Positions 34,390 through 46,095 of a DNA stretch of 64,000 bases are shown here, in pieces. Within the stretch, counting starts at the first letter, position 1; each line of letters begins with the position of its first letter. Source of the stretch: Paratinospora sagittata (lineage: Eukaryota > Streptophyta > Magnoliopsida > Ranunculales > Menispermaceae). Made by a program: the position numbers and the translations under genes. Below the pieces are notes generated by a model. That model was not told the DNA's origin. It worked only from the letters and a program-made list of their open reading frames with translations, and did no database searches. Location: NCBI GenBank assembly GCA_035771175.1, contig CM069598.1, forward strand, positions 19,816,438 to 19,880,437. The letters are read 5' to 3'.

Positions 34390-35663
34390 TGTCACACCCC
34401 GCTCGGATGCGCCTAAACCGGAGGTACACTCTCGGACGGGGTGCGCATTTGGAACAATTACAATGGTAACAACAGAGTGCGCAGTGGAAATACAGTACAC
34501 ACAGTACAAATCTGATTTCATTTAATTCAGAATACTTTTGTACATAAAATGATCAAGGGAACATACTCCCAAAATTCCCAATGAATTAAACAAAGGGTAT
34601 AAATTGTAGGTCCCATAACCTGCACCCAGTCCACCCTAATTTCCTGTGAAAGATTGGATAATAATGGAGTGAGCTTAACGCGCTCAGTGGGTAAATAGTG
34701 CATGAGTATAACAATTAATAAAGCATACTTCAATATCAAATATCTTAAATACACATGTAAGCATCATAATCAATCAATATGTATGTATGCATGACACCGT
34801 CTCGTATTGATGAACGTACATCGCCTGAGTTCACGTACAGGTGTCCTTCCCCGGGCGTAGCCAGGTTCTCACTGTACGTCCCTCCTCAGGAACGATGCTC
34901 TAGATTCACGTACTGATGTCCCTCCCTGGAGTAGCCAGGTTCTCATGTACGTCCCTCTCCAGAGAAATAATATGAATAGTGAGCAATGCTCCTAACTATT
35001 CTATGAGTCATAAACCATATACGTCCCTAGGTGGTGATATGTATGATGCCAATGCATGAACTGGTCTGGTCTTTTCTTGACATTTAGACTGACTTTGGCT
35101 ACGTCTGGTGATCCTTATCAGGGTCGGTATCACGACGTGCAAGGTTAGGACATTCAGGTCATAAACATTATATGACATAATGCAGTGTAAATGAATAGTA
35201 GACATAATAATAATTGAATGTAAACTTTAATAAAAGTTATGAAACACGCAAACCTATGTTTCGTTCCCCACCTTCAGATCTGGTGCTTTTCTCCGGACAG
35301 AACTTCGTTGCACCGCTTTCAGATCTGGCGCTTTCCTCCGGACAGAACTTTGTTGCACCACACCGAGAGTCTCGAAAACTAAAAACTTAGAATGCGCGAA
35401 AAGGAGAAGAAAATCACAAGAGAAGGTGATTTGGTGTGAGGAATGAGAAATGAGGAGCTTTCTTATATAGAGATTTTTGCGCCTGAACGTTCTGGCATGC
35501 GCCTGAACGTTCTGGCATGCGCCTGAACGTTCTGGCATTGCGCCTGAACGTTTTGGCATTGCGCCTGAACGTTCTGGTATGCGCCTGAACGTTCTGGCAT
35601 GCATTGCGCCTGAACGTTCTGGCATGCATTGCGCGTGAACGTTCTGGCATGCGTGGTATTACA
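34390..35663 (-). mobile_element. solo LTR, probably gypsy-type, nested in the 3' LTR
   Basis: TGTCACACCCC...TATTACA is bounded by the perfect duplication AAAGG (34385-34389, 35664-35668). On the minus strand it begins TGTAATACC and ends GGGGTGTGACA, like the TGTAACACCCC...GTGACA LTRs elsewhere in the window, so the minus orientation is preferred. It has no coding capacity. It contains tandem duplications at 34800-34970, 35262-35350 and the 20-bp array 35479-35655. Confidence 0.75.
35479..35655. repeat. eight-copy tandem repeat of a 20-24 bp unit
   Basis: The unit GCGCCTGAACGTTCTGGCAT occurs eight times with spacing 20, 20, 21, 21, 20, 24 and 24, and few substitutions. The longer spacings add GCAT. 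It is GC-rich in an AT-rich region. Open frames on the minus strand here are a by-product of the repeat. Confidence 0.9.
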
Positions 35664-35892
35664 AAAGGTGTAATAGTTTGATTCTCATCCATAAGAGAAT
35701 CCCTTAGTGATAAGGTTTAAAATCCTAACTGAGGAGGTTAGGTAGTGGATGTAGGCAAGTAGCCGAACCACTATAAATCGATTGTGCATATTTATTTAAT
35801 TTTCGCACTTTAATTTTTCTATTGTAATTATTTTTAAATTTTCTAAGTGTCCAATTCAACCCCCTCTTGGACATACCTGGGCCAACAAGAAG

Positions 35893-38800
35893 GAGACGAT
35901 AGTGTATTGAAGGGTCCTTGCCCCGGGGTACCTACTGATCCTTCAGTCCTCACCCATTTTAAGGGGCACGTAGCATACTACATGTAGAAAAATCAGGTAT
36001 ATCACTCTCGTAATCTAATTTAAATTCAATTGAGGTTATGACTAAATTTAAATATTGGTAGATTCTTATAACTTTTGTTTATTCGCTTAGAAACGAAATA
36101 TACAAAAGTGTCGAAACCATAGGAAAAAGTGTAACACCCCATATTCTTGGTCAAAATTTTATATTGACTTATACGTATTCTGAGGTATATAATATACGTA
36201 TACATAAGTAGGAGGTCAACTGTATGTGTGTATATGAATACACGTGAAATATGTGAATTGAGTTATAAATTAAATTGAGAAAATGGTGTAGATTGAAATT
36301 GAATTATTAAATAAATTCTATAAATGAGATGAGTTGAATTAAATGAAATTCGATGGAGGATTTGGTTATTAAGGGGAGCCTAAGAGCATGGGATCATAGT
36401 AAATCATGCTCATCATCTTCTCTTTTAAAAGCCAACGATTTTGTTTAAAAAAAATGTATATATATAAATCTAAAATGGGGGAGTTACTTTATTATGTAAC
36501 ATGAGAATCATGGAATCAAGTTTAGTAAGATACTTATCTTAATTCTCTGTCTCATTTCTATTCATTATTTCAAAACAACCAAACCACTCTGAATAAAAAG
36601 AGAAAAAAAAATAAGAGAAGAAAAGAAAGAAAGAAAAGAAGAAAAAGGGAAACAACGTATTTGAGATAGATTTGACACGTCGTTAAACCATTTTTTCTCT
36701 TTTTTTGTCACAATATTGATCTTTAAGCAAAGTGTGACGTTCCAGATTAATTTTTAATGTAAGAGGTGTTTTATTGTGTTTCAAAAAAATGAGAGTTTGA
36801 CCCACTTTGAGTGGAAACATGCAAAAATGATATATTACCATTCCTATAGTAGCGTAAACCCTGAATATGTGGTTAGATTGCATTTATTGGTTCATTTGAA
36901 ATTTTTATAACTATTGAAAGTTCGATTTGATATTGGAGACCTTCGAAACCCTAGTAAAACCCGATGAAACTCCGGTTTGAGACTGTAGAAAAATAGATTT
37001 ACTAATTCCGGACGTTTTGATACTAAGATTGTGATTTTTGGATATGATTTGATATTTTTAGTAACTGAATATATGGTTTTGGTGAGTAAAATTGACTTTG
37101 GTGACCTCCGCGAACATGTAAAACCTCAGTGAAATACCTGTTGAAGGTAGTTGGACTGCTTTTACACATGTCGATGTGGACAAAATAATTTTAGGAATGT
37201 CCTACATTTTTAATAAAATTGATATATGTTTCTTGTAGAAAAATAAAATTGAAAATTAGTGGAAATATGGCTAGAAAGCTTATTTCTACTATTTTTTCAC
37301 CTTAAAAATATTATATGAGGTGGTAGAAAACATTTGAGACATCTCATGAAAATTTTAGACCGAAATGGAATTTTGAAAGTTAGTTATGAGCATTGGAAAG
37401 TTAGAATTAGGTGATTGAATGAGTACTATGAAATAGAAATTGATTATGGTGATATGAAATAATTATTTTCACTGTTCTTTGTCATGAAAATATTTAGATT
37501 AATTGTAGAAACAATATTGGAGAGTCCTCGTGTATGTATGAGATTCAAATTGGGCTGAAATAGTAGATATGTGAATTGTAAAGTTAATATTGATTTGCGA
37601 AATGAATAGGAATATATGAAGTTGATATATATTATATGAAATGAATTTAAAGTGAGTTGGAAAATTAAATATGTAAATGGAAACTGAGTATTTACGTGTG
37701 AAATAGATATGAATAAATGAAATTGAATTATCGAATGGTTATGACTGGTTGAGTTAGTTGGATTTAAATTGGAACTGGACTCAAAAGCAACAGTGATTGT
37801 ATTTTAAGTTGGAAAGTCTTGTACTGTGAGTATATTTCTTGATTTTGGTTCTTGTATGACATTGTATTTATATAAAATGTTTAAATGTAAGCATGCTATG
37901 TATGTAAATGCATTGTATTTTATTGATAATTCACAAATGATTTTGGCATTGGAGTATGCTAGACGTGCGAAGGCAGATCGCATGTAATATCATTTCTATA
38001 GGAATTAGTCCCGGATGAGTGTTATAAGTAACCTCATTGTCAGTAGGACTATCCTAACAAGGATTTTAGAATCCTTGAAATGATTGTGAATTGGGTAATG
38101 GGAGGTCTGAGCGTAGGCTCTTTATAGATGCATAATAAGGAGTTCATATCCGCTCCATTACTAGAAGAAGGGAGATGGTGAATTTCGTTGAAAAAGATGC
38201 ATTGTTTTATTGAACAAACATAAAATTTATATTGCTGGCATGTATGATATATTTGTTGAATGATGCATGCGTGTTTAATAAAAAGTCTTAAATGATTTTA
38301 AATGTCATATTTCCCTAAATGCGTATGATTGTCATATCAAGATATATTCATTGAGCTTGTTGTATCTCACTCCATTTCCTCCAATATTTCAGGTCAGGAT
38401 TCAAAAGGAAAAGGACATGATGCCAAAATTTTTGAAAAAAATTGGATATTTTCTTTGAGGCTAATAACGTATTGTATACTGTACACAAGTTATGTACAGT
38501 GTATAGTATACTGTGATGGTCATGATGTTAGCCTAAGTCAGGGGCGTCGTGACAAAAAGTTAGCTGCTTGGGACCTCATTGAACATCCCAAGAGAGAGAG
38601 AGTAATGGAGATAGTTAGAAACACCGGTCTGCATCATTTGGTTGTTTGTACTTATAGTTGTGCCAACAAGCCGTTGATAGCTGCTTTTCGTGGGGAGGTG
38701 GCAACCAAAGACAAATTCATTTCACCTACCGTTCGGTGAAATGACCATTACATTAAACGATGTAATGGTGTTGCTTAGGATTCTAACATTGGGCAAGACA

Positions 38801-40331
38801 GTAAATGAAGATGCATTGAATGCAAAAGCAGAGATCATACTTCAAGAAGCTCTGGGGTTTCGGTGCGAGAGGCATTTAATGAGGTGAATAAGAAGAGAGG
38901 TCAATCGATTGGATTGGATTGGTTGCTAAAAAAATTTGGATTGAAGCTTCAAGGAAACCAACAATATCCTTCGGTCGAGCATATTGCGAGAACATATCTT
39001 TTGTTCATCCTAAGTTGCACTCTTTTCATGGATAAGAGTGGTACAAGGGTGAACATAATTTACTTGCCACTGTTGATGAATCTGGATGAGGTTGGAAATT
39101 TTGCATGGGAAGCTGCTTGTCTGGCACATCTGTATTGTCAGTTGGGATGTGCCACGAGATATCGCGTGCAACAGATTGCAGGCTACATGACATTACTTGA
39201 GGTATAACTATTTCTATCATTTTAGTTTAACTAAATTAAACTTGAAATAAATATGCTTGTGTTATAGTAATTTTTTTTCTTATGTTTGGTAGGCATGGAT
39301 ATACGAGCACTTCTCCTTCGTGAGACCGCACGTAAATCGTGGATATAAGAACAACCTCCCACGTGTCATGAAGTGGAAACCTCACAAAGCACAAGGTCTA
39401 GCGGAAGATTACGTTGAAGTTTTACACGAGGCAATCGATGATCTTCAACCAAATCTGGTAAATGCTACTTTTTTATGTTAAATTTGTTATAGACATCATA
39501 TCAACTTATATCTTAGGCATTTATTATTTTGTTCAGGTTGCATGGGGGTTACACAGAATGTAAGGCCGAAAACCTTCTTCATGAAGTAGCATTTTAGACC
39601 TCCTGCATAAAGTTCTTTGATGTGGTCGAGCCTTACCATCCTGACCGAGTTATTTGTCAATTTGGACATGTATAGAAGATCCCATGTCCTCCTATACGTC
39701 CTGTTCGAGCTGAGAGGAATGCTAAGGGACGTGATTACAACGTCCATCACATGTTCATTGATCAATATTGGGAGAGTTGAGACTACCATTTGTTATAAGT
39801 GGTTGCACACGGGGAACAAGTTTCCAATGTATGGGGCGCTGTACCAGAATATCTTGAGTGGTTCGAACATATTTCACATCCAAAGGTGCAGAACCCTAAA
39901 TATCGATTATCCACTTAAACGTCAACTTCAACAGAGAATTTAGACATTTTGGTAATAAATCAAAACTTACAGAATATTATTAATATATATGATTTTATTA
40001 AATTTGGTAGTAATTGATCTTTTGATTTTAGAGGGAGTACAACAACCGAGGTCTGACGATGTTGAGGACCTACTCAAGGACCTGAGACATCGATTGATGT
40101 TGTGTTTCGAGGGATTGACAACATCATCGAAGTTTTAGCGGGCACAAACATCAATGAAGAAGAGGAACATGCCGAAAAAGAACGAGCCCAAATTCCAGTT
40201 CTCCACTTCGAAGACCCATCACACACTCCAATTACGCACTTCGAACGGGGTGAGAGCTCGCGTGAAGTTGAAGAAGATGTACCTGCCGAAGCACCTACCT
40301 TTCAAGTACGAATGCGAAAAAGACAAGATTA
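35893..40331 (+). pseudogene. plant mobile domain (PMD) protein gene of the MULE, interrupted
   Basis: The frame resumes after the nested element with acidic residues and PTDPSVLTHFKGHVAYYM, a PMD N-terminal signature. A solo LTR (36130-38554) then splits an exon. After it come LAAWDLIEHPKRERVMEIVR, TNSFHLPFGEMTITLNDVMV and LDWLLKKFGLKL, then YLPLLMNLDEVGNFAWEAAC and LAHLYCQLG, the core PMD pattern. Introns follow at about 39202-39293, 39459-39537 and near 39960-40030. The later exons include IYEHFSFVRPHVN and VEPYHPDRVICQFG. Frameshifts near 38690 and 38870 and stops in the 39540-39930 exon disable it. PMD proteins occur in host genes (MAIN/MAIL1) and in MULE and gypsy elements; the location between MULE ends supports the transposon form. 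Confidence 0.8.
36130..38554 (+). mobile_element. solo LTR of chromovirus-like family inside the PMD gene
   Basis: TGTAACACCCC...GTCGTGACA, 2,425 bp, flanked by the perfect duplication AAAAG (36125-36129 and 38555-38559). It shares long blocks with the LTRs of the element at 47955-57753, for example the GCGAAGGCAGATCGCAT block (about 37977 here, 49778 there) and the GTATACTGT/ACAGTGTATA hairpin near the end. There is no internal region, so it is a recombination product. Removing it restores the PMD reading frame across the site. Confidence 0.88.
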
Positions 40332-40479
40332 GACTTTTTGTTTTTTGTTTTTTTGGTTTTGGACTAGAAAACATTTTGATCGTTTGTGCAATGAATTTTG
40401 AACTTCAACAAACAATTTCATTAATGCCAATGAACAAAAAATTACATGTATTACATTTGTTGTAAGTTCAAAACAAAAA

Positions 40480-41347
40480 AAAAAAACAAAAAAACTTGAA
40501 TCCTCATCAATTGTTTCTATGCTTGCTACATTGTGAACTGTACCAGTAAAATGCAAAATCCTATCTAGATATGGGGTGTCCCAACCCTTAGCGCACGATA
40601 GACGGTACTTCGCCCAATTTGCAGCAACGGGTGGCACTGAACTTGTCAGGGCCAAAATAACCTGTCAATGAACAATTATAAATGTTAATCACCCAGACAA
40701 GGCAAATCATAGATTTCTATACATTAACAAGTATAACACAATACACGATGTTTTGATACCTACACAAAGTGGCACTCACTCATGAACCCCATAGCAAATA
40801 GTTGTCTATGCGATACTGGAACAGGTTCACTCCTTAGTGGAAGAAATGTTAAACACTGCTATGTTGAGATAAGTACAAATGTCAGGTTGTACTTGCTTGC
40901 AATCAAGTGACCCATCTCAGACATTGTCATCGAAGCACGTGACGGTGCTGGGATCTCATGACAATCAAGTGCCTTCATGATTTCATCAACTCTGCCAGTA
41001 TACTGAAAAACAACCTCGTAGTGATCCTTGAAACTCAGGAGTTCCTGTAAAAGCTCTTGCCTAACTCTTTTTCATTCACCTTCCCCATCACCCAAAAAAA
41101 GGGCAACTGCTCGATAACCACAATGCCCATTGACCCCCACATCTTTCACCTGCTGGATGTAAGCTTTCAGAGAAGCTAAAAATTGATTTATATACTTATG
41201 TGAGCCATGGTTCCTTGTCCTGTGAACCTTAGGTGGTCGTGGTCGCTTACCCTTAGTCACAGTGTTTTTAGAGGAGCAACTCTCTTGCTGAGATAAGACA
41301 TGCTCAAAGAATGAAGGATTTCTCTTGGTTGACTTATCAACTTTCAA
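40480..41347 (-). pseudogene. OTU-like cysteine protease domain at the end of the MULE transposase gene
   Basis: Read on the minus strand, a basic linker (GKRPRPPKVHRTRN) leads to VGVNGHCGYRAVALFLG, which matches the OTU active-site motif DGNCGYRA, with Cys kept but D changed to N and N to H. Further on, EIPAPSRASMTMSEMGHLIA and YNLTFVLIST precede FAMGFMSECHFV, which holds the candidate catalytic His. After an intron (about 40661-40775) the C-terminal part reads ANWAKYRLSCAKGWDTPYLD. The frame is broken near 41070 and by a stop in about 40860. OTU domains remove ubiquitin-like modifiers; here the altered Asp/Asn suggests loss of activity or decay. Confidence 0.65.
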
Positions 41348-41349
41348 AC

Positions 41350-42165
41350 TCGACCTTCCCCGAGTATTTCTTTTTATGGCGCTGTAGATGATGGCTTGGA
41401 TATCTCTCTCAACCTCTTAAGCATTTTTTCTTCTCTCAGATGTGTCACATTGCTCGAACTCCCTACAAAAGGCTTCGATTTCCTCGTGGCATTGTAATTG
41501 GTCGTGGGACTCTTGATTAGGGAGAAACATATCCAATTTCTTCCAATGTGCATCCACCAAAGTAGTAGGGATGGGTCGACTTTCTTTGTGATATTTAAAG
41601 ATCTCACGTGCACAAGGTAATGCGTGAGTTTTTCTCAACATGCATCGACAAGTAGAAGTTTCGAAATCTGCCTCATTGAAACATTCACATTTTTTCTGAA
41701 TCTTTTCGATTGCAAAAATCGAGACAACCCCTCACAAGTGCCCATATATGGGTCGTCTATGGACATGTTTTGTGGTGAATAAACTTTTCTCAAAAGATGA
41801 TGATATTTCAGTATGTTGCAAAGATAACAGAGAATGTATTGTAATCCAGCTACTCTGAAACGTTCCCTGTGAAGAACCCAAGTGTTTCTTCAACTTTGAA
41901 TGTGCACTTTAGGCCCGGTAAGTTGTGACGATGCCGAAATGCATGATCTCATTTGTCCAAGCCTCCACAAATCTTTCCTTGTGGTTCAACAAACACTTAT
42001 TGTATAGATAGAGAATGAGCATAGGGTAAGCTTCATAAGATTTTGAAAGCACTTTCCAATATTCTTCATACTGCTCCTTTGTTTATGAATCCACCAAACC
42101 ATGCTACATGCCCATGAATTTCATATGGTCACTGCTATCCTTGATATAGCACCTGTACCTTTGGA
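41350..42165 (-). pseudogene. MULE (MuDR-type) transposase, C-terminal half with SWIM finger
   Basis: This minus-strand segment continues the transposase on the far side of the inserted LTR. YEEYWKVLSKSYEAYPMLIL is followed by SAHSKLKKHLGSSQG, the conserved MULE segment after the catalytic core. A SWIM zinc finger follows: CRCMLRKTHALPCAREI, that is C-x-C-x9-C-x-R where the last ligand should be His. The segment ends with HWKKLDMFLPNQES, typical just before the fused C-terminal domain. Several stops are present, for example one in the RA-stop-SAHSKLK context near 41910. Confidence 0.75.
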
Positions 42166-44760
42166 TGACGTCATTTTCGACCCGTAGAGTACCCGTATAC
42201 ATATGCGTATACAAATTTGATACTTGATGCATGTTGGTTCGAGTGTATTTGCATGCTTTTAAGTTTTTTACTGTGTGCATAAAGTTTCAGAATGATCGGA
42301 GACCCGTTCGACGTCGAAACATGTCGAGAACGGTGTTTTGGATCAGTGGAGCTCGCCTACATCCGTCGTCCGATTGAGATGAAATTTTTTCATCTTATTC
42401 TCCTCTGATAGGTTTTCATTATGAACGGTGAAGATCTTGATCGAAGTTTTCTACTGTGAGATATAAGACTCCAAACACTATTTCTCGAATTTGCGAATTT
42501 TCTTGAGCAGTTTGATCAAACGGTTGTATCTCCTAATCCCACCCACCGTTTGATTGAGCTGAAATTTTACCAGAAGGTTGGTAACCGACTCATAAAAATT
42601 TTGAACGGTTAAGATGCTAATTTGGCGACTAGTTTGTAAGAAATTGATGCAAGTAATTACAATAGAAAAGTTTGTTTTTTGGCAGTTTTTCATGTGGGAC
42701 CAAACTTGTCTATTTAAGCAACCAACACCTAATTTTCAGCTCATTTGCTCATTTTTCACTTAGAAAAGAGAGAAAAGAGCTGGAGAAGAGGAGAGGAAGG
42801 GAAAAGTTAGGGTTTTGGTGATTTTTACTCAAAAATCCCTAAGGTTTGCATGTCTACCCTTCTTTCTTCCTTTAATCTCTTTAGTTCATGCTTGAAAACT
42901 GTATTTTGACCTAAGCAATGATATGGGTTTCCAGTTGAGGGTGTTCCAGACCTAGGGTTCCTTTGCATGTATGTTTTTATGAACCCTAGTGTTGATTGGA
43001 GGCCATTGATGTCATTTTCCCCAATTTCTTGGATTTGGTGGAACCCTTTGTAAATGGACCTATACTTGGTTCATGACCTTAGACTTTCCCAAATGGATTG
43101 CATGTCATCTATGTTAGGCTTGTGGACACTAGAAACTGATCCATGTATTTCGTTAGAGATTTCCATGGTGAAATCACAGGGTTTAGTACAAATGGCCCTT
43201 GCTTAGTTCATTGACCTAGGGTTATGAACAAGCCTTGCATGTCAACTGTGTTGACCTAGGGGCCATTGTTGATGAACCCATGATGCAAGATCAGTATTTT
43301 ATTGAGCTGAGCATGGTGACTTAGTATAATTTTGGCCTAGGCCATGTAATTTAGGAATTTGCAATGAATTTGGGGATTTGCCCAAATTTGGGATTTTGAC
43401 CAAATGGATGTCAATTGATGAAATTGATACGAAATTAGTCTAATTAACCCTATTTATGATTGAATGTCTTGTAGTATAGTGGTTGGATCAACCTATTGCA
43501 TTCAATTGAGTTAAATGTGGGTTAATTTAGTATTAATTGGTTGAATTGAGCAATATGGAATTGGCTCACGGGTTTAATTATTTTAGAATCTTAATTGGCT
43601 ATGTAGTTGGGTTTAAATATGGTTGTTTAACACACTCTGGACTGATTTTCAGTATTGTGTAAACCATGTTATTTTCAGGGTTTTGTGAAGGATCTAAGTA
43701 ACCCATATAGGCCAATTAGAGGTTCTAGTGCTTAGAAGTGTGTTGGTGCATCCTAGTGCTTTCTTTGGTCGGATTAGCTTGGCTAAGCCTAGTTAATCGA
43801 GTTGTGAGTGTCCCTTTACATTTGAATTTCTATATGTGGCATTGTATTACATAAATTGATTTGAATTGATATATATATATATATAAGTGCTATGCATGTT
43901 TTAATGTTTCCATGAAATGAATTTGAGCATAGTCTATAGGGTTAGCAATTTGGTTGGGTCTCCTAATTGCGAATTCCTTTGGGAAGTCTCGTAAGTCTAG
44001 TGGTGATCCCCAGTTGTGGGCCTAGTAGAGGGTTTTATGGCTTGTGTATAGGTAGGATAGCTTAGGCTGATCCTACGGGCTGCACAACCCCAAAAATCCT
44101 ACTAGAATACGAGTATTATTTGGTCGGATTGGGCGCTGTGTGTCGCACACCAGGCCTTTGATCGGCCTTGCTCAGGAGGTCATTAACATGATTAGAAAAT
44201 GATGTGCATTGTCTTGGTTATGACATGATGCATTATATTGGCATGTATATAATCTTGCTTCATCATCATGTTATTTCAAATGTTTTTATGATCTTGCTAT
44301 GTTTTATATAAATGCATGTATATTGCCACTTGTAGAAGACATTCACTGAGCTTGTTGTAGCTCACACCTCATCCTTATCATTTCAAGTTTTGATAGGAAG
44401 GGAAAAGGGAAGGCTTGATTGCGGAGCACTCCCTTGGTATTTTGTTGATGTAGGTGTTGTACATTTTTGTATTTTGATATTATGTACATGATAACACCTA
44501 GTTTATGTATATTTAACACATAGATGGGATGTGTTTGGTTTTGTATTAATTGAGGACTTGTGGAATTTTGTTCTTGGTAATTTTGGAGATGTAATATTTT
44601 TATTTATTGTTGTTGATTATGTTTAGATGGATGCAATTATTGTATTGTGTTTTATTGGGATTTGTGTTATATTAGGCTGACTGGACACCTGGTGTACCGA
44701 GGGAGGGTATGTCCGGTGGTTCAATGCCGGTCATGACGTCACAAATAGTGGGTCGTGACA
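42166..44760 (+). mobile_element. solo LTR, diverged chromovirus-like family, inside the transposase gene
   Basis: The 2,595-bp insert starts TGACGTCA and ends GCCGGTCATGACGTCA...GTCGTGACA, sharing its 3' end and the CACTGAGCTTGTTGTAGCTCA block (44344-44364) with the other chromovirus-like LTRs. Flanks CTTTGGA and CTTGA are only an imperfect duplication. It has no coding capacity and no internal region. The transposase reading continues on both sides, so this is a true insertion. Confidence 0.7.
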
Positions 44761-45330
44761 CTTGAACAACTGTTTCGATTTCGCCAGCACATTCTTGTTA
44801 ATGTGCCAACTGCACAACAAATTTCTATTTGGAAAAACAATATTCACTGCATTCATCAGGGCCAATTCTCTATCAGAAAGCCTTCTACCAGATCCTTCAA
44901 CTTCTCAAATGCCCATATGTAGCTCTCATGTTGCTTGTTTTCCATGAATACATGCACCACCAAAATGTGAGATGAGTTAATGTAATGCCAACTATCTCAA
45001 GTAACAATATTTATAGATATTCGTCTTATAGGTGCAATCTATTATCAAAACTTTAGAAAAGCAACGTAACAAGTTGACCGATACTGAGTGTGCGTAAAAC
45101 AACGCCTGTACATAATCGGTGTTTTCGTCGGACTTGTGCCACTTGACGTATTCATCAAATATTGCATCTGAGATCTCTCACCGTGTTCAAACAATTTATA
45201 CTTGCTACGTGCATTGTATATGGTCTTCAGGTGGATGATTATCAGTGTAGTCCCGAACTAATACCAACTCATTGCCAACAATTTTGGATTCATCAAATCG
45301 CTCGTCATCCTAATGAATTACAACTCAATA
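44761..45330 (-). pseudogene. MULE (MuDR-type) transposase, catalytic core
   Basis: On the minus strand: IYNARSKYKLFEHGERSQMQ, then VNLLRCFSKVLIIDCTYKTN with a catalytic Asp, then SDRELALMNAVNIVFPNRN (second Asp) and LLCSWHINKNVLAKSKQLFK with the conserved C-x2-H. The coding stops at 44761, exactly where the LTR begins, and resumes at 42165. A degraded stretch with stops lies between the two Asp motifs. The N-terminal DNA-binding (FAR1/WRKY-GCM1-like) part is not recognisable upstream, so the gene is truncated or that part has decayed beyond recognition. Confidence 0.8.
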
Positions 45331-45404
45331 TTAATATTACACAAAAAATAAAATAAGAAAACAAAAAAAAAAACCTTAAAGAACTCCAAAAATGCTTTGT
45401 TCGA

Positions 45405-45640
45405 TTGTGTTAGGTCGGACATAAGCTTTAAGCTCGATTGAATAGGGTCGGACAAAAAGCTTATGTTCGACTGAACACGGTTAGACAGAAACATTATGTC
45501 TGATTCTGACAGGTCGGGCACAACGTTTGCCATCATGTATTTTATTATGTCCGACCCCTCTTGGACAAACAGTGTGTGGTATGTCCGACTTTTTTAGGTC
45601 GAACATACAACTTTCTGTCCATCCACGATGGGTCTGACAT
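45405..45640. repeat. GTCGGAC tandem/inverted array at the right end of the MULE
   Basis: Units of about 33-36 bp, each carrying GGTCGGACA or a variant, follow one another from 45412 to 45525; inverted copies (GTCCGAC) occur at about 45550-45615. A matching motif cluster lies at the other end (20985-21110). A role as transposase-binding sites is inference. Confidence 0.65.
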
Positions 45641-46095
45641 AATGATTTTGGGGGCGATTTTCTAGGTTTTGAAACCCATTTTCGTCCCTTTTTCACATCA
45701 ATTTTAGGTTTGTTTTTGCATAAAAATAGTGTTGATACCAAATGCACGTACCGTAGGGGGTGAAGATCGACTTGAATCCCTTTCCATTGTAAGTTAAACG
45801 ACTTGCTTGATGGTGCACACTTCCAACACTTTGAACACTTTCCGAATGACTTGCGAACACTTCAAATCCAAAGAAACCACTTGCAAACAGTTCAAGACGG
45901 GATTTTGATTTGAAAAATACACTAAAATCACAAGATTGAAGATTGGGATTTGTTGAAGAGTTGAATAGTTGAAGGGTTTAGGGTAAAAAGTTGAATGGTT
46001 GATGGGTGGGTGAAGAGAGAGGTGGAAGGGTTTAAGGGGTTTAATAGTTGTCTTTTATGGTAACTTCACATGAGGCTTTTTTTTTGTCTTTTTAC

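Larger units (their letters stand above)
21409..35887 (+). mobile_element. copia/SIRE-like, pol-less LTR retrotransposon nested in the MULE
   Basis: It starts TGTTATC and ends GGGCCAACA, and is flanked by the perfect duplication AGAAG (21404-21408, 35888-35892). The LTRs (about 1.9-2.0 kb each once nested insertions are removed) are direct repeats. Internal DNA 27490-32701 has a tRNA-Met-type primer site, a copia-type gag, a 0.77-kb spacer, a long accessory ORF and a polypurine tract (aatggggagat). I find no protease, integrase or reverse transcriptase, so it must have moved with enzymes from elsewhere. Both LTRs carry later insertions (21876-25962 and 34390-35663). Confidence 0.85.
32702..35887 (+). 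repeat. 3' LTR of copia/SIRE-like element, split by 34390-35663
   Basis: It starts TATTATC (TG changed to TA) after the polypurine tract aatggggagat and ends GGGCCAACA, followed by AGAAG. It carries the same U3 GGACGCT repeats (33060-33550), a TATA run (about 33840-33850) and the CACACCCGTAAGTTGAGAAA array (34235-34385). About 70 bp of one U3 repeat present at 26165-26235 is deleted, consistent with recombination between repeats. Confidence 0.82.

Noticed and set aside
35479..35655. CRISPR-like regular repeats
   Set aside because: Repeats are contiguous without unique spacers, and the DNA is plant nuclear.
35254..35692. Minus-strand open frames rich in PERSGA/RTFRR repeats
   Set aside because: They are by-products of the 20-bp tandem array; the unit length and lack of stops explain them.
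42478..42693. Minus-strand open frame of 71 codons
   Set aside because: It is inside the LTR inserted in the transposase gene and shows no domain.
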